Assembly: GCA_037355855.1 (NCBI GenBank)
Contig: CM074758.1
Span: 7,723,001 to 7,787,000 of the forward strand
Reading direction: 5' to 3'
DNA from: Pseudo-nitzschia pungens
Lineage: Eukaryota > Bacillariophyta > Bacillariophyceae > Bacillariales > Bacillariaceae
Length of the DNA: 64,000 nucleotides
Shown here: piece after piece, positions 56,263 to 64,000 of the stretch
How positions within the stretch are numbered: the stretch's first letter is position 1
How the letters are laid out: each line of letters begins with the position of its first letter
Program-made: the position numbers and the translations under genes
Notes under the pieces: model-generated
What the model was told of the DNA's origin: nothing
What the model saw: only the letters and a program-made list of their open reading frames with translations
The model's database searches: none

Positions 56263-57189
56263 TTACTGCACCTCTTTTCCATCCGCCAAATCCCACAAGA
56301 CGTCTGCCATCTCTACTGGGGAATAATCTCCAGGATGAACACTGAAGAGTTTGAACGAACGTTGGGAAGGTATGTCCTACGTGTTCATTCCAGGAATCAT
56401 TGATGGAAGCAAAGTGCAATGAGTATCGTGTACGAAACGCACCTCCAATTAAAGATATAACGTACATACACACATATTCACACATACAATGAAGACGAGA
56501 ATCACTAAGGCATAGCAAAAACGTACCACTTGTCCGGATAAGAGGTCGGGATTGCAATAGTCCCACTTAATATTTGTCGTTGATGCATACAGGGAAATCG
56601 TCGCTCGCAAGCGAGGAACCTGTTGTTTCATTTGTTCTTCGACGTCCATAATCATATCCAACTCTTGAGAAGCCTCCATCTGGTACAAAGCAATTTTCTC
56701 TTGCGAAGCACGCTGGCGATACTCGAGGTTATCAATCTCTTTCAACAGATTGTGGCGTTGTTCTTGAAATCTGCTGAGTTGTTCGGACAAAGAAGAGAGA
56801 TCGTTACTTTCCTCCATACATAGATCTTTCGCTCGCTGGATTTCGTCTCTCAGACCACTTTGAACTCCTTCCGCTTCTTTTACCATAGAATGTTCCAGCT
56901 CTTGCTCAGTTCTGCTGTCTTCGATGATGGAACCGAGGGCTCGAGCAATAGCGTCAAATGGTTCGTTTTTGTTATCGGTACTGCTGGGACTGCTCGCGCT
57001 CATATTTTCGCGTTCCCACTGAGAGTTCAGCTTTTTTAACCGTTCCATCGGTGATCTCATCGGATTTGTTGCTTGCGGACCCCGACTGAAACTGTTTTCT
57101 TTCTCGTCGTGGTCATTTACAATAACCATTTTTGTCAACTCGTGAGTTGCGTAGTCGGCATTCTCATTCTTACGTTTGGTAGCTGTCAT
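56263..57189 (-). CDS. SPC24: SPC24-like kinetochore NDC80-complex subunit
   Basis: Exons are 57189-56527 and 56376-56263, with intron 56526-56377 (GTACGT...CGTAG); the product is 258 aa. Exon 1 encodes a disordered N-terminus and a long coiled coil (about residues 85-200, with FQEQRHNLLKEIDNLEYRQR). It ends in a short globular region, LYASTTNIKWDYCNPDLLSG, that matches the plant SPC24 (MUN) signature YxxxTxIxWDY. Exon 2, too short to stand out alone, adds FKLFSVHPGDYSPVEMADVL then WDLA, the expected C-terminal strand-helix. SPC24 pairs with SPC25 to anchor the NDC80 complex at the inner kinetochore. The Met at 57189 is chosen because the open frame further upstream (to 57450) looks non-coding. 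Confidence 0.75.
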
Positions 57190-57795
57190 GGTGTTTAATA
57201 TTCGTCTATATCTGGAACACTGGTTGCTGGAACAACAAAACAATAGTTGACACTGACAAGTGAGCTTTCGATCGAAACTTTCAGCACTAACATCATTCTC
57301 CCAGTTGTAGCCGTTGCGAATGCTAACTGTTTTTTCTGATTTTTGAATTCTCTCTCGCTCTGCTAACGAGCGCGCGTGTCGGTCAGTCACCCTTACGACG
57401 CGGTTTGTCATTCCATCAGTTCTGTAAACAATTTTTTTCCGCAAGTCCATTACAACAACATGAAAAGTGCTACGAAAAACTCTAAAACAACGATTTTTTG
57501 AGACGACGTACCGGTAAGGTTAATCTTATGATGATCAGTTGATTTTTTTTGACAAGAAGGGATGATTTGCCTCAATCATCAAAAAAAGAGCCTGAAACTG
57601 AACCGAAACCGAAGCATGAAGACGACGGGTAAACTTTACCATCGATGGAATTCTACGATGACAGATGACGGCCATCACGAACTCATGACATATTTCTTTT
57701 GCATTACATGGTTCACCATCAGTTGAATATTATCCAATTCAGAGTCACCGCGAGAAAAATAAATAAGTTTCCTAATCATTATAACTACACGTACC
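57190..57795. promoter_or_regulatory. Divergent upstream region of SPC24 and SAP30BP-like genes
   Basis: These 606 bp contain one good motif copy, GTACCGGTAAGGTTAATCTT (57508-57527), and GGTAAACTTTACCATCGATGG (57629 on). No ORF is seen. Confidence 0.42.
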
Positions 57796-58455
57796 ATGGA
57801 TGCGTTACTGGCTGGATACGGATCGGATTCAGAGGATTCCTCGATTTCTCCTGACCAAGAAGCTGTGAAACTGACGAACGAATGTTCAACGAATTCTAGA
57901 AGCAAGCAAGAGACTCAATCCATCTCGCTTCCAAATTTGTTGGGAGATGGTGTTGATTCGTGCTCCTCATCGGACGACGAAGAGAAAACGCAACAAACTC
58001 CGAAGCACAATAGCACCGACAGGGGATCACCGTCGACGAGCAAAAGGCTACGATTGTTAAGCAGTAATGATTCCAGCAATGAAAGCAATCAGAAAAGGAA
58101 TGAATCTTTCTTGACACGCAATCATCTTCCTTCTCCCCGAGTTGCACAAGTTCATTCAGCGCAATCAGAATCTATGGTATCTTGGGACTCAGATTGTTTA
58201 CTACAAGACCCTTCACTTCGAGGGACAGTGTCACATTCATCTACGAATGATAAAGATTCCGTTCCGAATGATCGATTTCAAAAGTTCAAGGAATTAGCAG
58301 CCAAAATAACCAGCCACAAGGAGCAAAGTTGGGCGACGCATATTAAAAATCAGCAAGAATTTCACAACCCGCACATTTTCCAATCCGTAATTGAGCAGTT
58401 TGGAATAACCGAGCCTCTGGGAAGTCAAGTTGGTGATACGGCCATGACGCAATAA
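57796..58455 (+). CDS. SAP30BP/HCNGP-like transcriptional regulator
   Basis: Single exon, 219 aa. The start MDALLAGYGSDSEDS matches the short acidic N-terminus typical of the HCNGP family (LxxYGSDSE). A long Ser/Asn-rich disordered stretch follows. The C-terminal ~60 residues hold the conserved part: RFQKFKELAAKITSH, then FHNPHIFQSVIEQFGITEPL then GSQVG, the K-x-F-x-NP...GI-x-x-x-GS signature. In animals SAP30BP binds the SAP30/Sin3 histone-deacetylase complex and has been linked to splicing of short introns. It is shorter than the human protein (~300 aa), with most of the loss in the C-terminal tail. Confidence 0.75.
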   Translation: MDALLAGYGSDSEDSSISPDQEAVKLTNECSTNSRSKQETQSISLPNLLGDGVDSCSSSDDEEKTQQTPKHNSTDRGSPSTSKRLRLLSSNDSSNESNQKRNESFLTRNHLPSPRVAQVHSAQSESMVSWDSDCLLQDPSLRGTVSHSSTNDKDSVPNDRFQKFKELAAKITSHKEQSWATHIKNQQEFHNPHIFQSVIEQFGITEPLGSQVGDTAMTQ

Positions 58456-58829
58456 AGCGGTCTTTGCGCTCGTTTTGAGTGCGCGTTTCATTGATATATC
58501 ATGGACATTTTCTCCATGCTGGACAACCAACTTGACGTTGGATTTTTGATGCTAGAAGAGCATTGCTGTTGGCAAATTTAAAGTTTTGAGTTTGAACAAG
58601 AATTCATGTATTTTGGTATTCCAAAATGATTCTGCAGAGGCTTATTTTTTAAAGGAGGTTTTTTGAGTGAGGATATTCGATGTCCAATCATCGTCAAATG
58701 AAGTGTTCAAGTTCATGTACAAAATTCCTGGCGTAACGAAGCTAAACTTGTTAACGAGAAACTTGACATTTTTTTGCAATGTTCAAACCGTTTTAACCTA
58801 ACATATGTCGAATGATTAGAAATGGATCT
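58456..58829. other. Gap between converging genes
   Basis: 374 bp between the SAP30BP-like gene and the sorting nexin. AT-rich, with no motif copies, repeats or ORFs. Confidence 0.55.
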
Positions 58830-60120
58830 CTAGCTTTTATCACTTTCCTCGGGTGGAGGTGGAGGGGGGACCGATGGTGGAGGTGGCGGAGAAGAATCCT
58901 CAGTTTTGTCACTGCCGTCAGAACCAGAATCCTCCAAAAGAGGAACCATGCGTTGGAAGGCCTCAGTGATTCTCGTTGTATAAGAAATTTGAGCTTTTGC
59001 AAACATCAGGAAAGAATCTTGGAGCATTTTCAACAATTTTGGTTTGTGACGTTCTGCATCCCTAAGTAATCGATCGGTAACCTCTTCAAAGCGATTCTTC
59101 TCTTCTTCAATCTTTTTTTCAAGTTCGACCCTTTCGTTGTTCAGTTTGTCCGTAACTTCCGGAGGCTTCAGGTTTTTCTGCGCCTTTTCCAAGGCTGCAT
59201 TCTTCTCAATCATAGAATGGTGAGAATGAGTGTAGCTTATTTGTCTTTTCTTTCGTTGACTCAACGCGAGCTCGAATGCCGACACGTAATTTGCCAATTT
59301 TTGAATATTGTGACCGAATAAGAATTCCTCCTCTTTATGCTTTTTTCGGAGTAGTGATGCCATCTCATCAGAAAACTTGCAAATCCCTGCCATCATGCTC
59401 GTTACATCCTCATCCTGGGCTTCATGTTGCTGCATGTAAGATGTCCTCCAAAAACCAATCGGGACTCCTATTTCATGGTGCGCATCGGCACTACTCAAAG
59501 TTGACTTGAGCAGAGAATCCGACGCCTTTGCAAGGGCTTTCACCTGAACGCTGATTTCAGTGATATAGGCATGCAATGCAATGACTTGATTCTCCACCTG
59601 CGCTGTCAATAATTCTTGTGAACCTGCCGATAGTCGCATCTTGGCAAAGAAACTACTGATTCCTTGTCGTGCTGCTGTTGCAGCTTTGCCAGCTTCCAAA
59701 GCGGACCCATCTTCGGCCATTTTGAATACATCCACAATAGTGGGAGTGGTTTGTTCCATCTTTTTCTTTGCATTATCAAAGTCTTCGCCCAATGGATACA
59801 GCATGAAATGGAGTCATAGAAGGAGCTCGACAAAGTTCTGAATGCATGGCAACCCCGTGCAAAAATTCTTGCAAATCTCTTCGGCGTTCTTCAATAAATT
59901 CAATGTTGAATTTCTTACTGGACATAAGTGTCCTAGTATGCGGGATGATAGGAATGATGGCTCCTGGGACCTCCGTATGGAGTCGTTGATAGAGCCATCG
60001 GAAGTCCGAATAGCGCCGGCGGACCGAGTTGCCCTGCTTCGTCGTCACCAAATACGAAGTAAAGCTATGTCTTGTATCTGGATCTTCGACTCGAGGATCT
60101 GACACTGTGATTGCAACCAT
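58830..60120 (-). CDS. PX-BAR sorting nexin (SNX1/2-like) with an apparent frame break
   Basis: The first frame runs from ATG 60120 and the second from about 59804 to 58830; together they give about 429 aa. The first part is a PX domain: HSFTSYLVTTKQGNSVRRRY, SDFRWLYQRL, IIPHTRT and FIEERRRDLQEFLHGVAMHS. The second is a BAR domain: long helices, WRTSYMQQHEAQDEDVTSMM, LANYVSAFELALSQRKK, ending in a Pro-rich/Glu tail. PX binds phosphoinositides and BAR senses curvature; SNX1/2 proteins serve retromer at endosomes. The two frames meet near 59805-59808 (CCA TTT C ATG CTG). Reading TT instead of TTT joins them as MTPF-MLYPLGEDF. No normal-sized intron fits. A 34-nt GTATCC...AAAG segment (removal restores frame) would be unusually short. 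Confidence 0.8.
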
Positions 60121-60897
60121 GATGGATGATGGGTAATCTTACGAAACACTGCGCCTGCAAACGGAAGTTTTGATTTGGATCACTTGTGGTTCTTACTAAC
60201 AATCAGCGGTCACCGATCGAATGTTCACTGTTCACTGTTCACTGTTCTCACATTTCACTGCAAGACAGGCTGTCAGCTAAGCTCCGTTGAGTGTTCGCTT
60301 CTGTATTCCATACCACACGAAACGGATCTTTTCTGATCCGTTGCGGAGTAAGGTTACTACTTCGTTGAAAAAAATGCTGCAATTAAGTAATGTTAATTAA
60401 CCCCTACTGTCTCGTTCAATGTGATGTCTTTTTTGAATGACCCACCTAGTCGCCTAGGTGCCCTTTAGCAGTAAGATTCCTCTATCTACATAACATTGTA
60501 AGGTTAAGGTTACTTTACTACGGTACATTCGACACTGAACATTCAGGATTCAGGATGGAATGACTGCCTGCTGGTAGTGTAACTAGTACCGTACCGTACC
60601 GTACCGTACAATTTATCGTAACCTTAGTTCGTAGTCCTCGTGCATGCCAGTCTCTTAGTGCAATGGAAAGAAAAGGTACGTAGTAGGTAGATGACTGATT
60701 CGTTCACATCAGAAGTAAACCAATTTGAACTCGGCAACACAACAACAGTGTTTAGTAATTGAATGATATCACAATGATGTTAATTGACACCCCTAATGGG
60801 AGGCGAGTGCTCATACCTTTTTACCTATGGCACATCAAAATACCAGCAGCACACAGAAAATCTCATGCTGGGAAATCAATCAGCAGTCTTGGTGCTT
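60121..60897. other. Upstream region of the sorting nexin, with motif cluster
   Basis: 777 bp. It includes a tandem GTTCACT repeat (60221-60247), GGAGTAAGGTTACTACTTCG (60345 on), GTAAGGTTAAGGTTACTTTA (60498 on) and CGTAACCTTAGTTCG (60618 on), plus a GTACC run (60585-60609). No gene is seen. The distal part is the 3' side of the FKBP/TPR gene. Confidence 0.5.
60345..60632. promoter_or_regulatory. TAAGGTT motif cluster upstream of the sorting nexin
   Basis: There are at least four copies in both orientations within 290 bp, with TACCGTACCGTACCGTAC between them. It begins 225 bp before the sorting nexin ATG. Role inferred. Confidence 0.4.
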
Positions 60898-62565
60898 TCA
60901 CGACTGAGTATTTGAATTTTGATCAGTCCATTCACCATTGGGTCTGACAAAAAGGTATTTTGTTAAAAGCAATACAAGTACCGGAATCATGACTTGTAAT
61001 ATGATTGTAGATGCATGGTTCAACGAAACTGTATCGTTCTCCTCCTCCTTGTTCTCTCCAGATCTCATTGTGTTTGTTTTGGTCGGTTTAATAGCAGCTT
61101 TGTTATCGGAAGCCGTCGAATTCAACTTATCCCCAAACATGGCTTTGGTTTTCTCTTTATAGTTGCCCTGTTTTTCTTTCAGTTGAATCTTTAACTTTTT
61201 CAGCTCCCTCTCGTATACAGATTTTTTCGTTCCCGCACTGATGCCAATAACGGACTCCGCAGCTTTGATAGCTGCCGAAGCTTCCTCCAGGGTCGAGGCC
61301 GGATCATGTTGGGTAGCAAGAGCGACGCGCAGCAGACCTTTGATGTTATTCGGATCAATTTTCAAAACATCTATTGCAGATGATTTTGCCTCATGATAGT
61401 CCTTTTGTCGCACGTGCACAGCAACAATATTGTTTAGAGAGTCCAGAAGAATCTGCTTGGTTTCGTGTCGTTGCGGGTGATCTTCTTCTACATGTTTGAA
61501 GTAGGTACCACCAAGAAGGGTTTCCATTTCTTTTGCTGCCCTTGTATAAAGTCGTAGTGCCCGTTTCATAGCATGCCTGCAATCTGCATCGTCACTAGTC
61601 TCTGGAGGTTTGCACCATTCGTTTTTGTAAATATCATTCGCGATCTTCTTCTTTGTAAGGGCCTTTTGGATTGTAAAATATGGGTTGAGTCGAGACGTAT
61701 CCATAACCTTTTGCTTCACAGTCACCCTATACATCACGTTCGAGTTTGGAGGTACGGATTTGCATTCATCGGTAATGGCATCATCGGCTATTGTAGTTCT
61801 TGTTCCGTTTCCCAGAGCAAATTTTGAATGTGACCTTTACTATAGTTAGTTCAATAGACGTACTAAGTTGCTTTCAATGTAGGGAATCGAGAGAACTTCC
61901 GACTTACCATATTAGCGCGGTTTGACCTACTTTCATGTATCGAATTCCCTAGCAGTTTATAGGGCAACCACGAAGAATTCCGAAAAAAGTGAGCCCAAAA
62001 GTAGGAAACGCAGCACCAAACAAAAAGAATTGCTCTGAGAGCCTCTAAAGGAGTGAAACGAATTGTCACAACTTATTCTTTCTTACCATTTCCAGCGCGG
62101 GGAGGACATCTGCATCTCCAACTACGATAAGCCAGGAATCGACTTTCTGAAAAAACACCCCATTCGTATCATCTCTATCTTTAGCAACGCGTCCTTCTAT
62201 GCTGACCAGAACGGCTTCCTGTGGTTCAATAGTATCGCTTTTACTCATCGAATTTCCAACAACACCAGTTGGCAATTTCCTTGGAATTGAATCGACTACC
62301 TACAGAGATGTATTTAACTGGCGTTCCCATCGTCAAAGTCAGACAGAGGAAATGTCGGGAATAAAATTCAGCGCCGAAGACGAATAGTTAACAAAGATTG
62401 CAGAAGTAGATCTGAAAATTGCACAGAGCTGTTTGATTTTCTCGACCGAGTGGCGGCATTGAACGTGCATACCTTCATCACGAGGTCTTTCCCCATCAGT
62501 TCCTGCCAACCACGACTCTCGCCTGATTCGTCAGGTTTCGCAACCTCCGCTATTTTCTGTTCCAT
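60898..62565 (-). CDS. FKBP8-like membrane-anchored FKBP/TPR protein
   Basis: Exons are 62565-62473, 62299-62087, 61948-61908 and 61834-60898. Introns are 173, 138 and 73 bp (GTATGC, GTAAGA, GTAAGT donors; TAG/AAG acceptors); the product is 427 aa. The FKBP-like domain (residues ~30-145) is rebuilt only after splicing: PQEAVLVSIEGRVAKD, WLIVVGDADVLPALEM, then GIRYMKVGQTALIW-SHSKFALG. The 41-bp third exon would be missed by simple ORF reading. A TPR region follows (about 160-300), then basic linkers and a C-terminal anchor STIILQVMIPVLVLLLTKYL with a short tail. This order (FKBP, TPR, tail anchor) matches FKBP8/FKBP42, which act as Hsp90 co-chaperones on mitochondrial, ER or plasma membranes. 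Whether the FKBP domain is catalytic is doubtful, as many relatives are not. Confidence 0.85.
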
Positions 62566-63650
62566 TTTGTTTCTATTCGGCGTCGAAAAGTTCTCGAATG
62601 CTAGAGTTCAATAGGTTCAATGTCAATAGGTCCAGCCTCATCGCAATCGTAATGAAATCGAGATCTGAATGAATTTGGAAGAGACGATTTCGGATTTTGT
62701 CACCATCCACCATCATCACCCTTACGAGTAAGGTTAACCTTACCCGTACCAGTAAGCCCCAAGATAAGGTTTACTTACTCCTATTCCATTAGTACGGTAA
62801 CCTATGTACGTGTACTCCATTCGTGGGAATCATACTGTACGAATAAATCAATCATACGTTTCTTAGTGATGAGGGCATTGATCATCGATACCGAATTCGT
62901 ACGGTAACCTTAATCTTACCCGGTAATGTACCACTGACCATAGCGAGTCCGGTGTTGAACGAAGTAACCTTAACCTTACTTCGAAAGTCCTAATTTACCG
63001 TACAATAAGGTCACTGTTTACCTCATCTCAGTGTCCTTTTTTACCTCAGTGTCCTCGAAAAAAAATACGTACGGCCTTAGTACGGTACAACGAATGGGTC
63101 AACCATGATCATTGTTACTATCATCACAATCTGAAATGCACAACACAACATTGATGAACATGTTTTAATCTGAACTTTCTGCAGAAAAATAGGGCTGCTC
63201 TTACCCACACTGTGATTAAGATGAATTTGCACTTTCGTATTAATGGTTTACACAAGCGTGATGCAACTACACGCATGGATGGCTGGATGGTGTAGACGGC
63301 ACGATCAAACTAGTCAGCAGTTTGGAATACTGACTGCTTACTTTTCAATTCTTTTCCATAAAATAAAGCATCCCAACAACCTTGTAAGCAGATAAAGAGC
63401 TAATCGAAACCGAGAGTTGTTGGAATGCTGGTACTCCGTACATCTTTCGTAGTATTTCGAAAAAGTTGGAATTCTCCAAGCAATATCTATTCCAATGTTG
63501 GGGAATGAAAGGCAACTCCAGTGCCACAATTGCGAAACATTGTCAATGTTAAGTGTCGTTTATCAAATTTTAGATACCTACGTTGCAATTCCTGCAGTAT
63601 GAGGTGCAACAAAGAACCTTCTCGTTCGATACCGCTACACAGTTGTTTGT
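62566..63650. other. Upstream region of the FKBP/TPR gene and 3' side of NDUFS8
   Basis: About 1.1 kb. It contains the densest set of recurrent motifs in the window (62725-63010, listed separately). The 63.1-63.65 kb part is presumably NDUFS8 3' untranslated and intergenic sequence; small ORFs there are not convincing. Confidence 0.5.
62721..63012. promoter_or_regulatory. Dense TAAGGTT motif cluster upstream of the FKBP/TPR gene
   Basis: Copies include CGAGTAAGGTTAACCTTACC, AGATAAGGTTTACTTACTCC, ACGGTAACCTTAATCTTACC and the palindromic CGAAGTAACCTTAACCTTAC ending TTCG. Several are arranged head to head as inverted pairs. The cluster starts about 160 bp before the FKBP/TPR ATG. Function is not shown. 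Confidence 0.42.
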
Positions 63651-64000
63651 CTAGCGGTAAAGAAACTCGCTCATCAAGTTTTTGGCAATTTGTTTCTCCC
63701 ATTTGTCTCCGTTGGAAAGGAGCTTTTCCTTGTCGTACAAGAGTTCCTCGTGGGTTTCGGTCGCGAATTCGTAGTTTGGACCCTCCACAATGGCATCGAC
63801 CGGACACGCCTCCTGGCAGAATCCGCAGTAGATGCACTTGGACATATCGATATCGTAACGAGTGGTTCGACGAGCACCGTCTTCACGGGTTTCGGCCTCG
63901 ATGGTGATGGCTTGGGCGGGGCAGATTGCCTCACAGAGTTTGCAAGAGATGCAACGCTCATCTCCGGTGGGGTATCTTCGAAGGGCGTGTTCCCCGCGGA
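63651..64000 (-). CDS. NDUFS8: NDUFS8 (TYKY) subunit of mitochondrial complex I, C-terminal part
   Basis: The frame is open at the window edge and ends at TAG 63653-63651, leaving 116 visible codons. It begins [18 protein letters not shown] and contains two complete 4Fe-4S motifs: [12 protein letters not shown] and [12 protein letters not shown]. The tail carries [20 protein letters not shown] and [10 protein letters not shown]. This is the ferredoxin-like subunit that carries clusters N6a and N6b, passing electrons through the peripheral arm to ubiquinone. The sequence fits the nuclear mitochondrial version rather than plastid NdhI, which diatoms lack. The N-terminal presequence lies outside the window. 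Confidence 0.93.
   Translation of the reverse strand, partial: RGEHALRRYPTGDERCISCKLCEAICPAQAITIEAETREDGARRTTRYDIDMSKCIYCGFCQEACPVDAIVEGPNYEFATETHEELLYDKEKLLSNGDKWEKQIAKNLMSEFLYR

Noticed and set aside
1..64000. CRISPR array, prokaryotic operon or defence system
   Set aside because: No regularly spaced direct repeats were found, and the genes are intron-bearing eukaryotic genes.

Overview
This is nuclear DNA from a photosynthetic stramenopile, most likely a diatom. The genes have short spliceosomal introns (about 55-280 bp) with GTAAGT/GTACGT-type donors. Several proteins begin with a signal peptide ending in the Phe-type 'ASAFAP' cleavage motif used for import into a red-lineage secondary plastid (RAF|SV at 18.1 kb, NAF|VP at 21.0 kb, AAF|QQ at 37.4 kb, RSF|AP at 40.4 kb, DAF|SV at 43.5 kb). 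One of these carries an additional twin-arginine thylakoid signal and looks like a PsbQ/Psb31-type photosystem II extrinsic subunit. I cannot name the species.

Layout, left part (1-25 kb, GC-richer): 3' end of an organellar bS18 gene (+); a large heat-shock-factor gene (-) whose DNA-binding domain is split by an intron; a complete Tc1-like DNA transposon (6033-7764); an alpha/beta hydrolase (-) and a mitochondrial-carrier-family gene (+) from a shared upstream region; a four-exon mitochondrial carbamate kinase (-); a complete DD39D mariner-like element (14275-17477) inserted in the carbamate kinase upstream region; a plastid DUF493 protein (+); a plastid MATE transporter (-) divergent from a mitochondrial short-chain acyl-CoA dehydrogenase (+); and a DUF3228 protein (-).

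Right part (25-64 kb, AT-richer): CNOT1, the CCR4-NOT scaffold (-); about 2.8 kb without genes but with a fold-back repeat; a TatD-type nuclease (+); the PsbQ-like lumen protein (+); about 2.2 kb of repeats containing a 91-bp MITE with the Tc1-like element's termini; a plastid Hsp33 chaperone (+); a small candidate plastid protein (-); mitochondrial bL21 (-) divergent from the ribosome-biogenesis factor RRP5 (+); a diatom-type conserved hypothetical (+); kinetochore SPC24 (-) divergent from a SAP30BP/HCNGP-like protein (+); a PX-BAR sorting nexin (-) with an apparent frame break; a membrane-anchored FKBP/TPR protein (-); and the 3' half of NDUFS8, a complex I iron-sulfur subunit (-).

The genes are mostly unrelated housekeeping functions, as expected for a eukaryotic chromosome, so there are no operons. 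The main non-gene signals are (1) two apparently complete Tc1/mariner-superfamily elements plus a matching MITE, and (2) a short motif, core TAAGGTT(T/A)AC often beside TACCGGTA or TACGAAGTA, that recurs many times upstream of genes and is nearly absent from the gaps between converging genes. I scanned for RNA genes by eye and found none that fold convincingly. No CRISPR array or prokaryotic-type system is present.
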